Positions 9,112 to 17,796 of a stretch of DNA of 64,000 nucleotides are shown here, in pieces. The DNA lies in contig JAMFRO010000018.1 of assembly GCA_026224825.1 (NCBI GenBank), positions 154,537 to 218,536 of the forward strand. Direction: 5' to 3'. Made by a program: the position numbers and the translations under genes. The notes below the pieces were generated by a model. That model did not search any database, was not told the DNA's origin, and saw nothing but the letters and a program-made list of their open reading frames with translations. The DNA is from a bacterium (GTDB lineage: Bacteria; Pseudomonadota; Alphaproteobacteria; Acetobacterales; Acetobacteraceae). The first letter of the stretch is position 1, and every line of letters begins with the position of its first letter.

Positions 9112-11046
9112 TTGGGGACTCTTGCTTTGTCTTCGGCCTCATACGCGTACAGCATTGTTCTGGCGGATATGGAGACGATCGCCGACGGCATCGGGGTGTC
9201 TGGGCTGAGTTCAGCGCAGGTGGCGAGCCTGGCGGTTTTGCTGCGGGATGTTGCCGGCGGTGACGGCACGCAATCCTATGTCTATTCGATTTTGGACATG
9301 GTGAGCTCCAGCGGCGGCGCGGCTGGCACCAGCCAGGCGGCGTTCAACACGCTGCTCGGCCAGTGGTTCCTGGGCACGGATGATCCAACCCCGCTCGCCG
9401 GGGATGAGATGGTGAGCAATGCCGGGGCAAGCCTGTTCCCGACCGATATGGCGACGGCTTACGAGCATATCGATCAAGGCTTAGACAATGGCGATTGCTG
9501 GCTTGTGGCCGCATTGATCGAGACGGCGGCGGTCAATCCCGCCACACTGGAATCGATGGTGTGGCAGAACGCCAACGGTAGCTATGGCGTGCGGTTCTGT
9601 GGGCCGAGCGGCTATGTCTACCTCACCGTCAACGCCGATTTGATGAATAATGATGACGGCGCCTATGCGAGCGATGGTTCGATCTGGGCCGGGGTTCTGG
9701 AGAAGGCCTTCGTGGAGGCGCAGGCCGATGGCATCTCCTTCCCGATGAGCGACGGGTATTTCTATACGACAGATTATCCCAATGATTATGACGTCGTTTC
9801 CAATGGCGGCTGGGATGAGATGCTGAAGGCCATCACCGGCCGGAGTACACATTATTATCAGTTGTTCAGCCAGGCGGCGCTCACTGCCGGCGGGTCGGTT
9901 TATAATCAGATCCTCTCCGATACGAAAAACGGCATCGATGTGCTGTTCGATTCCAACACGGAGACCAATTACGGCCTGGTTGCGGACCATATGTTCGCGG
10001 TCACCGGCATCGACCAGAGCACCGGCGATTATATGCTGTTCAACCCCTGGGGATATGCCGAAATTGCCGATGCGCAATTCGAGGTGACGCCGGCGGAGCT
10101 TAATGCGCTTTATACCGGCGGCACGGGGGATGAATTTCTGGCCGCCGATGGCGCCGATTATTTCAGCCAGGCCGCGCTCTGCCATCTGGCTGGCACAAGC
10201 ATCCTCACCCCGGAAGGTGAGTGCCGCATCGAGTCCTTGCGGATCGGCGATGAGGTGGTGACGCGGTTCGGCGGCGTGCAGCGCATCAAATGGATTGGTG
10301 AGCAGCATTATGATGCGCGCTTCATCGCCGGCAACCGGGGCAAAATCCCGGTGAAAATCGTTAAAGGATCGCTGGGTGAGAACCTGCCGCGCCGCGATCT
10401 CTACCTCACCCCTGGCCATTCCCTGCTGCTCGACGATATTCTGGTTCTGGCCCGGGATCTGGTGAATGGCGTGAGCATCACGCAGGATCTGCCGTCCGGC
10501 ATCGTCAGCTATTATAATATCGAACTGGACGCGCATGATTGCGTGCTGGCGGAAGGGAGCTGGTCTGAAACCTATGCCGATTGCGGTGACCTGCGCGGCG
10601 GCTTTCATAATGCGGCAAGTTATTGGGCGGTCCATCCCCGTATAGCGGCGCCGGCCGGGCCTGTTTTATGTGCGCCGCGCCCGCGTTGGGGGGATGCGTT
10701 CACGGCGGTAATGGCGCGGATTTTGAATCTGGCGGAAGTGCGGATCAGGCCCGGGCCGACCATCGGCTATGTCGAGCAGATCGGAGAAGAAATCACCGGC
10801 TGGGCCTTTGACCCCGACCATCCGGACCTGCCGCTCCGCCTGCATATCTATGCGGGCTGGGAGATGGTCGGGCTCTGCTTCGCCCATGAGGAGCGGCCGG
10901 ACCTGCGCGATGCCGGGTTTGGGTCCGGGCGCAACGGCTTCCGCTGCCCCCTGCCGGCGGGGGCTGATCGGAGCTGTATCACGGTGCGCCGCGCCGCCTC
11001 AGGGGCCATATTGCCGGCTTTGGCGGTGCTTGCCCGGGCTGGATAG
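9112..11046 (+). CDS. Calpain-family cysteine protease fused to a Hint domain
   Basis: With a TTG start at 9112 the product is 644 residues; an ATG at 9169 is the alternative, and neither has a clear ribosome site. The first half has the calpain (C2) triad: Cys129 in NGDCWLVAAL, His293 in ADHMFAVTG and Asn311 in LFNPWG. The second half, from Cys357 (CHLAGTSILTPEG), is a Hedgehog/intein (Hint_2) domain with the expected PGHSLLLDD and later HDC motifs. After it comes the RPGPTIGYVEQI...GWAFDP tail seen in Acetobacteraceae Hint proteins. Hint domains can cleave at their first Cys, so release of the protease after residue 356 is plausible (inference). No classical signal peptide is visible. Confidence 0.85.
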   Translation: MGTLALSSASYAYSIVLADMETIADGIGVSGLSSAQVASLAVLLRDVAGGDGTQSYVYSILDMVSSSGGAAGTSQAAFNTLLGQWFLGTDDPTPLAGDEMVSNAGASLFPTDMATAYEHIDQGLDNGDCWLVAALIETAAVNPATLESMVWQNANGSYGVRFCGPSGYVYLTVNADLMNNDDGAYASDGSIWAGVLEKAFVEAQADGISFPMSDGYFYTTDYPNDYDVVSNGGWDEMLKAITGRSTHYYQLFSQAALTAGGSVYNQILSDTKNGIDVLFDSNTETNYGLVADHMFAVTGIDQSTGDYMLFNPWGYAEIADAQFEVTPAELNALYTGGTGDEFLAADGADYFSQAALCHLAGTSILTPEGECRIESLRIGDEVVTRFGGVQRIKWIGEQHYDARFIAGNRGKIPVKIVKGSLGENLPRRDLYLTPGHSLLLDDILVLARDLVNGVSITQDLPSGIVSYYNIELDAHDCVLAEGSWSETYADCGDLRGGFHNAASYWAVHPRIAAPAGPVLCAPRPRWGDAFTAVMARILNLAEVRIRPGPTIGYVEQIGEEITGWAFDPDHPDLPLRLHIYAGWEMVGLCFAHEERPDLRDAGFGSGRNGFRCPLPAGADRSCITVRRAASGAILPALAVLARAG

Positions 11047-11226
11047 CACCGCTTTGCCGCAACCGCTCCCGCGGTATTTGGGAGGGCAGGTGCTGCAACC
11101 CGCCTGCCGCACTTTTCATCCGCCGGGTAAGGGGCCAGGAAGGGGATATTCATGCCCACTCGGTTTTAAGGTTCAACATGCACTCGCCGTCCGGCCATCT
11201 CAACGACGCAAACCGCCAGGTGCTGC

Positions 11227-12741
11227 ATGGAAGCTAGAACCCGCTTCGTCATCACCGCCTGCCTGATCGCGGCGACGCTGATGCAGGCGCTGGACACCAC
11301 CATCGCCAATGTCGCACTGCCCTATATGCAGGGCAGCGTGTCCGCCAGCCAGGACGAGATCGCCTGGGTCCTCACCTCCTATATCGTCGCCTCCGCCATC
11401 ATGACGCCGCCGGCAGGCTTCCTCGCCACGCGCTTCGGCATCAAGCGGGTCATGCTGGTCTGCATCGCCGGTTTCGTCATTTCCTCCATCCTCTGTGGTG
11501 CTGCGCAATCCCTGCCGCAAATCGTTTTCTTCCGCTGCCTGCAGGGCGCATTCGGCGCGCCCATGAACCCGCTCACCCAGACCGTGCTGTTCAACATCAA
11601 CCCGCCTGAGCGCCAGGGCCGCGCCATGTCCACTTTCGGCATCGCCGTTATGGCGGCGCCGGTGCTGGGGCCGGTGCTGGGCGGGTGGCTCACCTCCGAT
11701 TATTCCTGGCGCGCCGTGTTCTACATCAACGTGCCACTCGGTGCCCTGGCCTTCATCGGCGCGCTCATCTATCTGCCGGAAACCAAGGTGCAGTCCGGTT
11801 TCAAGCTGGATTGGCTGGGGTTCGGCACGCTCAGCCTCGCCATCGGCGCGCTGCAATTGCTGCTGGACCGGGGTTCGGAGAAGGATTGGTTCTCCAGCCG
11901 GGAGATCATCATCGAATGCGTGCTCGCCGGCCTCGCCTTCTATCTTTTCGTGGTCCACATCTTCACCTCGCGCCGGCCTTTCATCCGCCCGGCTTTGTTC
12001 ACAGACCGCAATTTCACCGCCGGCACGCTCTTCATCACCAGCGTCGGCATCACCTCCTACGCCGCTTTATCCCTGCAGCCGCCCTTTCTGCAGGAGTTGA
12101 TGAACGAGCCTATCGTCACCGCCGGGCTGGTGATGGGGCCACGCGGCTTCGGCACCATCGTCTCCATGCTGCTGGCCGGCCGGCTCATCGGCCGGGTGGA
12201 TACGCGGCTGATCCTCTTCGCCGGATTGGCCGTCTCGGCCTGGGCTTTCTACGCCATGAGCCTCTGGAGCCTGGATATCTCGAACCTGACCATCATGTTC
12301 GTGGGCTTCATCCAGGGTATGGGCCAAGGCCTGATCACGGTGCCCTTAACCACTGTTGCATTGTCCACTTTGGCGCCGGAGCATCGCGCGGAAGGGGCGG
12401 GGGTGTTCAACCTCGCCCGCAGCATGGGTTCGGCCCTGGGTATTTCCATCGTCAACAGCGTGTTCACGCATTATACCCAGGTCAATCACGCCAATATCAG
12501 TACCGTCGTCACCGGCTTCAACCGGCAGCTCGCGGCGCCGCATATCGCAATGTTCTGGAGCCCGTTCACCTCCGGCGGCAGGGCGGCGCTCGATAGCGTT
12601 ATCAACCAGCAGGCGCAGGTCATCGCCTATAATAACGACTATAAATTTCTCATGTTTGCAACGCTGGCCACGCTGCCGCTGCTGTTCATTATCAGGAAGG
12701 CGGAGCGTGCGGGCAGGGAATCCCCGGTGCTCGCGGAGTGA
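11227..12741 (+). CDS. DHA2-family MFS drug exporter
   Basis: A 504-residue major facilitator of the EmrB/QacA (DHA2, 14-helix) type that should expel toxic compounds using the proton gradient. Motif C of drug antiporters is visible as APVLGPVLGGWL near residue 145, and LDTTIANVALPYM near residue 20 is the DHA2 motif D1. Helices continue to about residue 490. No EmrA-type membrane-fusion gene is adjacent, which is unusual for EmrB homologues in Gram-negative bacteria. A 19-codon open frame at 11179-11238 overlaps the start and could couple translation; the ribosome site for the ATG at 11227 is weak. Confidence 0.92.
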   Translation: MEARTRFVITACLIAATLMQALDTTIANVALPYMQGSVSASQDEIAWVLTSYIVASAIMTPPAGFLATRFGIKRVMLVCIAGFVISSILCGAAQSLPQIVFFRCLQGAFGAPMNPLTQTVLFNINPPERQGRAMSTFGIAVMAAPVLGPVLGGWLTSDYSWRAVFYINVPLGALAFIGALIYLPETKVQSGFKLDWLGFGTLSLAIGALQLLLDRGSEKDWFSSREIIIECVLAGLAFYLFVVHIFTSRRPFIRPALFTDRNFTAGTLFITSVGITSYAALSLQPPFLQELMNEPIVTAGLVMGPRGFGTIVSMLLAGRLIGRVDTRLILFAGLAVSAWAFYAMSLWSLDISNLTIMFVGFIQGMGQGLITVPLTTVALSTLAPEHRAEGAGVFNLARSMGSALGISIVNSVFTHYTQVNHANISTVVTGFNRQLAAPHIAMFWSPFTSGGRAALDSVINQQAQVIAYNNDYKFLMFATLATLPLLFIIRKAERAGRESPVLAE

Positions 12742-12845
12742 GCTAGCTACCGCCGCGCAGCTCCGCCGCCAGATGGAGTTGGCGGTAGGCGGCGGTTCAA
12801 CACCGTGGTGAAGACTGGGGTGCCCGGCTTTATTCCCCGGGCCGG

Positions 12846-14351
12846 CTAATCCTCATCCACCCAGGCGAAGGAGCGTCGCACCGCCTTCTTCCAGGATTTG
12901 TAGTAATGCGCGCGCCGCTCAGCCGGCAGGTCGGGTGCCCAGGTTTTATCCACGCTCGAGAACTGGCGCAGCTCTTCCAGGCTGCGCCAGTATCCCACCG
13001 CCAGACCCGCGGCGTAGGCGGCGCCCAGCGCCGTCGTTTCCGTCATTTTCGGCCGCTGCACCGGGACGTTCAGAATATCGGCCTGGAATTGCATCAGCAG
13101 ATTGTTGGCCACCATGCCGCCATCGGTCTTCAACGCGGTTAGGTTTATGCCGCTATCTTCCTGCATCGCCTCCACCACGTCCCGCAACTGGTAAGCGGTG
13201 GCTTCCAGCGCCGCGCGGGCCAGATGCGCCTTGGTGGCGAAGCGTGTCAGCCCGGCGATCACGCCGCGCGCGTCGTCCTGCCAATAGGGCGCGTACAGGC
13301 CGGAGAAGGCGGGGACGATATACACATCGCCATTATCCGGCACGCTGGCGGCCAGAGGTTCGATTTGAGCTGTCTCGTCGAACAGGTTCAGGTTATCCCG
13401 CAGCCATTGCACCAGCGCGCCTGTGATGGCGATGGCGCCTTCCAGCGCATAATGCGGTTTTTGCTCTCCGAACTGATAGGCGATGGTGGTGAGCAGCCCG
13501 GCTTTGGATTGTACTGGCACAGTGCCGGTGTTCATCAGCAGAAAAGAGCCGGTGCCGTAGGTGTTTTTGGCTTCGCCGGGGGCAAAGCAGGTCTGGCCCA
13601 CCAGGGCGGCCTGCTGGTCGCCGAGCATGCCCGCAAGCGGCGTGCCGCGCAGCGGGTTCGTCACAATCTCCCCATACACGGCGGAGGAGGGGACGATGCG
13701 CGGCAGGCAGGCGCGCGGAATGGAAAATGCCTGCAGCAACGCCTCATCCCAGGCGCAGCTTGTAAGGTTAAGCAGCATGGTGCGGCTGGCATTGGTTACA
13801 TCCGTGATGTGCAGCCCGCCATTAGGGCCGCCTGTAAAATTCCAGGCCAGCCAGCTATCGATGGTGCCGAACAGCGCCTCCCCGGCCTCCGCTTTCTCCC
13901 GCGCGCCAGAAATGTTTTCCAGAATCCACAGCAGCTTCAGCCCGGAGAAATAGGTGGCCAGCGGCAGGCCGGTTTTGGCGCGGAAGCGGTCCTGCCCGCC
14001 GGCTTGCGCGAAGCGGTGGACCAGATGGTCGGTGCGCGTGTCCATCCAGACGATGGCGTTGCACAAGGGCCTGCCTGTGGCTTTGTCCCAGAGCAATGTC
14101 GTCTCGCGCTGGTTGGTGATGCCCACGGCGGCCAGATCCGCCATGGTGAGATTGGCCCGTGCCAGTGCCGCACCAATCACCTCTTGCGTGTTGGTGAGCA
14201 GCTCCATGGGGTCGTGCTCCACCCAGCCCGGCTGGGGGTACATCTGCCGGTGCTCCTTCTGCGCCTTGGAGATGATATTACCCCGCCGGTCGAATACGAT
14301 GAAGCGCGAGCTGGTCGTGCCCTGGTCGATGGCGCCAATGTAGCGGGTCAT
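12846..14351 (-). CDS. glpK: Glycerol kinase
   Basis: This 501-residue cytosolic FGGY kinase phosphorylates glycerol to sn-glycerol 3-phosphate and matches E. coli GlpK in length. The N-terminal [14 protein letters not shown] phosphate motif, substrate segments QRETT and WMDTRT, and the late FGGY signature region (TDGGMVANN) are all present. An AGGGGAG ribosome site lies just before the ATG. No glycerol facilitator or glpD gene is adjacent, so it stands alone; it converges on the MFS gene. A 68-bp gap separates it from the receiver gene upstream on the same strand. Confidence 0.95.
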   Translation of the reverse strand: MTRYIGAIDQGTTSSRFIVFDRRGNIISKAQKEHRQMYPQPGWVEHDPMELLTNTQEVIGAALARANLTMADLAAVGITNQRETTLLWDKATGRPLCNAIVWMDTRTDHLVHRFAQAGGQDRFRAKTGLPLATYFSGLKLLWILENISGAREKAEAGEALFGTIDSWLAWNFTGGPNGGLHITDVTNASRTMLLNLTSCAWDEALLQAFSIPRACLPRIVPSSAVYGEIVTNPLRGTPLAGMLGDQQAALVGQTCFAPGEAKNTYGTGSFLLMNTGTVPVQSKAGLLTTIAYQFGEQKPHYALEGAIAITGALVQWLRDNLNLFDETAQIEPLAASVPDNGDVYIVPAFSGLYAPYWQDDARGVIAGLTRFATKAHLARAALEATAYQLRDVVEAMQEDSGINLTALKTDGGMVANNLLMQFQADILNVPVQRPKMTETTALGAAYAAGLAVGYWRSLEELRQFSSVDKTWAPDLPAERRAHYYKSWKKAVRRSFAWVDED

Positions 14352-14420
14352 TTTTGCTCCCCTTGCGGGTAAGCATTATCGCGTAACGGTTGCGAAATCC
14401 ACCGGCATGGGGGCTTCAGG

Positions 14421-14828
14421 TCAGGGGGTGGCCGCAAGCGGGCCGGCGGTGCTGGTGAGGTTTGCACGCCATCCTTTGACGATCGAATCTATTCTCAGAT
14501 CCAATTCCTTGAGCGTAAATGGCTTGCCCAGATAATCATCCGTGCCGGCACGAAATCCTTCGATATGATCATGGACATTCGATTGCCCGGATAAAATGAG
14601 AACGGGCGTCTGGTTGTTATCGGCGCGCAAGATCTTCAGCAGATAAATCCCGTCGATATTCTCGGGCAACCGCCGGTCCAGGATGATGAGATCGACTGCC
14701 TGCGCGAGGGCGAGGTCCAATCCGTCGCGGCCATTATCGGCATAATTTACCGTATGACCGGCGTCCTGCAAATGCTCGATGAGCAGATTTGCGATATGCT
14801 GATCGTCATCGATGACGAGTATTTTCAT
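14421..14828 (-). CDS. Stand-alone receiver-domain response regulator
   Basis: A 135-residue protein consisting almost wholly of a receiver domain. The acidic pocket is IDDD, the phosphoacceptor Asp lies in IILDRRLPE, and the switch Thr/Ser (LILSGQS) and Lys (LGKPF) are present. The sequence after the receiver is only ~18 residues, so the DNA-binding domain of OmpR-type regulators is absent. The ATG at 14828 has a GGAG site 7 nt upstream; an in-frame TTG at 14840 is less likely. It follows another lone receiver on the same strand, and no histidine kinase gene is in the window. Confidence 0.87.
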   Translation of the reverse strand: MKILVIDDDQHIANLLIEHLQDAGHTVNYADNGRDGLDLALAQAVDLIILDRRLPENIDGIYLLKILRADNNQTPVLILSGQSNVHDHIEGFRAGTDDYLGKPFTLKELDLRIDSIVKGWRANLTSTAGPLAATP

Positions 14829-14913
14829 TTTAGTCTCCAAGACGGCAATCTTTTACCTCATATGAAATATTTACTCCGGGCTAAATTGCGAGATGCTGCA
14901 AATGTCTCAGCGG

Positions 14914-15321
14914 TTAACTTTTTGTTGGATGCTGTTCACATGCGTCAGGGCTTATCAGTTCCTTAAGCTTTTCGAGAACCTTGGATAGGGTATAGGGCTT
15001 GCTGAGAAATGCCAAAGGCGATTTAAATCTCTGCAGTCTTTCTTTCATCTGGTATCCGTTTCCGGATGTGACGATAACGGGCATACGCGGGTTGTCCTGC
15101 CTGATTTTCTCAACCAACCCCACGCCATCGAGATGGCCCGGCATTTGGACATCGGTGAAGACAAGGCCGATGTTAGGCGCATGGCGCATCTGCTCGATGG
15201 CGTCATCGCCGTCTCTCGCCTCAAGCACATCGTAACCCGCATCCCGCAGCCCCTCGGCCGTGACTTGCCGGATCAGATCATCATCTTCAACACAGAGAAT
15301 CTGCAGTTGTTTTTGCGACAT
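14914..15321 (-). CDS. Stand-alone receiver-domain response regulator (CheY-like)
   Basis: A 135-residue single-domain receiver of the type often found with hybrid sensor kinases. The acidic pair is VEDDD, the phosphoacceptor Asp is in VFTDVQMPG, the switch Thr is in VIVTSGNG and the Lys in FLSKPY. There is no output domain, so it should act by protein contact or phosphotransfer. The ribosome site is weak. It lies 85 bp upstream of the second lone receiver and is only ~30% similar to it by eye, so the two are not a recent duplication. Confidence 0.88.
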   Translation of the reverse strand: MSQKQLQILCVEDDDLIRQVTAEGLRDAGYDVLEARDGDDAIEQMRHAPNIGLVFTDVQMPGHLDGVGLVEKIRQDNPRMPVIVTSGNGYQMKERLQRFKSPLAFLSKPYTLSKVLEKLKELISPDACEQHPTKS

Positions 15322-15379
15322 GAGCGAGATATGGCGCCTGATTTTCCGAATGCTGGATTGTTACGGCGAATTCTTAAAG

Positions 15380-16099
15380 TCAGCTAACAGATGCGGGCTC
15401 ATGTTCGGGGCGGCCGCAACGCAAATTGGCTGGTATCGCGATATCGATCAGCTTTGGGTGGGCGAGCTGCCGGTTCTGCATGGTGCTGGTGAATTCAGTG
15501 ACGCTGGTCCCGGCACCCAGACGGGGGTTGAAGCGGCGCTCCTCGGCGACGCTGGTGACCGTCAGCCCCCGGTAATCATGCGCTGGATACAGCAGGCAGG
15601 TTTCGGGGAGGCTGAAAATCTGGCTGTGCACTGAGTGATACAGCCGCGCCGGACTGCCCTGCTGCAAATCGGTGCGCCCATTGCCGCGGATCAGCAGGCA
15701 ATCACCGGTGAAGGCCATGCTGTGGTCGTCCAGCACGAAGGTGAGGCAGGAGTTGGAATGGCCAGGTGTGGCGCGGACCAGCAGGCGGCGCGTGCCGAAT
15801 GCCACCTCGTCACCTTGCGTAAGATAGCGGTTAGCACCCTCGGCCCCGCTCTCTTTTGCCAGCATGATCATGCTGGAAGTTTCATGGTGGAGCGCCCAGG
15901 CCCCGGTTATATGGTCGGCATGGACATGGGTATCCAACGTGGCCAGCAAGGTGAGGCCGAGTTCCCGCACCAGCGTGGCATCGCGCTGGGCCTGCTCCAG
16001 TACCGGGTCGATCAGCACGGCCTCGCCGCTGGGCAGGTCGCCCAGAAGATAGCTGTAGGTCGAGGATGCTGGGTCGAACAATTGCCGGAACACAAGCAT
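15380..16099 (-). CDS. MBL-fold hydrolase, persulfide dioxygenase (ETHE1)-like
   Basis: This 239-residue metallo-beta-lactamase-fold protein has the DTHVHADHITGA metal motif (HxHxDH) and later PGHSNSCLTF and GDCLLIRGNGRTD, which together mark the ETHE1/persulfide dioxygenase group. Those enzymes oxidise glutathione persulfide to sulfite with one mononuclear iron. The start at 16099 has a strong GGAGG site; a longer frame reaching 16267 has no such site and adds non-conserved sequence. A GST-family gene lies just upstream on the same strand, in keeping with glutathione-linked sulfur chemistry. Related glyoxalase-II-like proteins cannot be fully excluded. Confidence 0.85.
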   Translation of the reverse strand: MLVFRQLFDPASSTYSYLLGDLPSGEAVLIDPVLEQAQRDATLVRELGLTLLATLDTHVHADHITGAWALHHETSSMIMLAKESGAEGANRYLTQGDEVAFGTRRLLVRATPGHSNSCLTFVLDDHSMAFTGDCLLIRGNGRTDLQQGSPARLYHSVHSQIFSLPETCLLYPAHDYRGLTVTSVAEERRFNPRLGAGTSVTEFTSTMQNRQLAHPKLIDIAIPANLRCGRPEHEPASVS

Positions 16100-16211
16100 A
16101 GGACCTCCAACATAGCCGGATCGTGCAATCTGCTGCGGTTCTAGCAAATATTGGTAAGTCTGCCGTAAATTTTGAGATGTTGGGCCGGGACACCGCCCGG
16201 CCCGGGCAGGT

Positions 16212-16934
16212 TTATGAGGGTACCGGTAAGGCGCGCTGGTTGAAGAGGATTTTTGAACGTCGTTCAATTTCTTCCGGCGGCAGTTTGGAGGGGTCGGAGG
16301 GCAAGTCCTGCCCCAGCGCCATGCCGCGCTGCACGCCCGGCCGCGCGGCCAGGGTTTCCAGCCAGCGTTTCACATATTTGAACTCCTCGATGTCCTGGCC
16401 CTGGCCTTGCCAGTTCGTGGCCCAGGGGTAGCTCGCGATATCGGCGATGCTGTAGTCTTCTCCGGCCAGGAAGGGGTGGTGGTAGAGGCGGTTGTTCAGC
16501 ACGCCGAAAATCCGGTTCACCTCATCGGTGAAGCGGCGCACGGCATAGGATTGGTCGCCCTTGTTGTCGCCCAGCCGGCGGAAATGCCCGGCCTCGCCGG
16601 ATTTCGGCCCCTGGTTGGCCATCTGCCAGATAACCCATTGCAGGGTCTCGTATTTCTGGTGAATTTCCTGCGGCCAGAGTTTCCTGGTTTTCTCGGCGAG
16701 GTAGAGCAGGATGGCGCCGGATTCGAACACGCTGAGCGGGGCACCGCCGCCGGGCGGGTTGTGGTCGACAATGGCCGGCATGCGGTGGTTGGGGTTGATT
16801 TTGAGAAAGGAGGGCTGGAACTGGTCGCCACGGCCGATGTCCAGCGGGATGAGGTTATATGCCGTGCCGGTTTCCTCCAGGAAAATAGCCACTTTTTTCC
16901 CGTTCGGCGTCGGCCAGTAGTAAAAATCGATCAT
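16212..16934 (-). CDS. Glutathione S-transferase family protein (YghU/YfcG-like)
   Basis: The 240-residue protein has the two-domain GST layout: a thioredoxin-like N-terminal domain starting YYWPTPNGKKVAIFLEE, the FESGAILLYLAE glutathione-binding segment, and an all-alpha C-terminal domain with DYSIADIASYPW. The TPNGKK motif marks the Nu-class GSTs (YfcG/YghU), which reduce organic disulfides and peroxides using glutathione. An AAGGAGA ribosome site precedes the ATG. It is 11 bp downstream of the SDR gene on the same strand, so both are probably one transcript. Confidence 0.9.
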   Translation of the reverse strand: MIDFYYWPTPNGKKVAIFLEETGTAYNLIPLDIGRGDQFQPSFLKINPNHRMPAIVDHNPPGGGAPLSVFESGAILLYLAEKTRKLWPQEIHQKYETLQWVIWQMANQGPKSGEAGHFRRLGDNKGDQSYAVRRFTDEVNRIFGVLNNRLYHHPFLAGEDYSIADIASYPWATNWQGQGQDIEEFKYVKRWLETLAARPGVQRGMALGQDLPSDPSKLPPEEIERRSKILFNQRALPVPS

Positions 16935-16945
16935 TGTCTTCTCCT

Positions 16946-17656
16946 TTAGAAATGTTCCACCCAGGGGCGGAGCTCTATCTCCCAGCTCCAGGTAGTGCGT
17001 GGCTGCTGCAATACGTGCCAGTAGCTTTGGGCAATCGCATCGGGGTCGAGCAGGCTGTCCGGCGCATCGGCCGGTTCGGCCCGGTTGAGGCCGCGCACCC
17101 CGCCGTCGATGATGAAATGTGCCACATGGATGCCTTGGGGCGCCAGCTCGCGGGCCATGCTCTGGGCCAGGCCGCGCAGAGCGAATTTGCCCATGGCGAA
17201 GGGGGCGGAGTTTGGGTAGCCTTTTACGCTGGCGGAGGCGCCGGTGAATAATATGGCGCCGCGTGCGGCCGGCGGGCGGGCAAGGTAACGCCGTGCGGCC
17301 TCCTGCCCGACCAGAAACCCGCCGAACGCCGAGACGCGCAACGCCTGTTCGACTGCCGCGGGGTCGAGCGTGGTGAGCGGCCCGCGCAACCGGCCACTGG
17401 CATTATAGACCACGATATCGGGCTCGCCGATCAGCCTTTCCGTATCTTCGAACAGCCGCTTGACCTGGGTGGCGTCGCTGATATCGGCAGCCAGGGCCAC
17501 ACCGCCGATATCTGTGGCAAGTGGTTGAAGTTTTTCGGCATTTCGGGCTGCCAGCGCCACTTTTATGCCGTTCTGGGCGAATAGCCGCGCCAGGGAGGCG
17601 CTGATGCCTGTGCCGGCGCCGACGATGAGGGCGGTTGTGTAATGCGGTTGGCTCAC
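16946..17656 (-). CDS. SDR-family oxidoreductase
   Basis: A 236-residue short-chain dehydrogenase with cofactor motif VGAGTGISASLA. The usual catalytic YxxxK appears to be altered: the matching region reads PNSAPFAMGKFALRG, where Phe replaces the Tyr, so activity is uncertain; YddI-like atypical SDRs share this. I prefer the GTG start at 17656 because GGAGG lies 9 nt upstream; that GGAGG is inside the codons following an alternative ATG at 17671. The gene is divergent from the CmcJ-type oxygenase, and the palindrome between them may control both. Confidence 0.82.
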   Translation of the reverse strand: MSQPHYTTALIVGAGTGISASLARLFAQNGIKVALAARNAEKLQPLATDIGGVALAADISDATQVKRLFEDTERLIGEPDIVVYNASGRLRGPLTTLDPAAVEQALRVSAFGGFLVGQEAARRYLARPPAARGAILFTGASASVKGYPNSAPFAMGKFALRGLAQSMARELAPQGIHVAHFIIDGGVRGLNRAEPADAPDSLLDPDAIAQSYWHVLQQPRTTWSWEIELRPWVEHF

Positions 17657-17728
17657 TGGAAATTCCTCCATCTGTGAAGTGCCTCTTTCATGAGACTCTC
17701 TATATGCAGATATGATATTTTCTCGATG

Positions 17729-17748
17729 GATTTTATAGACATAAAATC
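17729..17748. promoter_or_regulatory. Operator-like palindrome in a divergent promoter
   Basis: A perfect 8-bp inverted repeat (GATTTTAT / ATAAAATC) with a 4-nt AGAC spacer lies in the AT-rich 140-bp gap between the divergent SDR and CmcJ-type genes. A wider pair, TGTGAAG near 17673 and CTTCACA near 17752, brackets it. The form suits binding by a dimeric repressor acting on both promoters. Confidence 0.5.
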
Positions 17749-17796
17749 ATAGCTTCACAAATATCCTGACCAAAGGGACTTGAGGAGATATTTGCC

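Noticed and set aside
9481..10635. 384-codon minus-strand frame
   Set aside because: It is antisense to the calpain-Hint gene, whose catalytic motifs are unmistakable.
11179..11238. 19-codon frame overlapping the MFS start
   Set aside because: Too short, no good ribosome site and no motif; kept only as a remark in the MFS entry.
13224..14372. 382-codon plus-strand frame over glpK
   Set aside because: Antisense to a full-length glycerol kinase with all family motifs.
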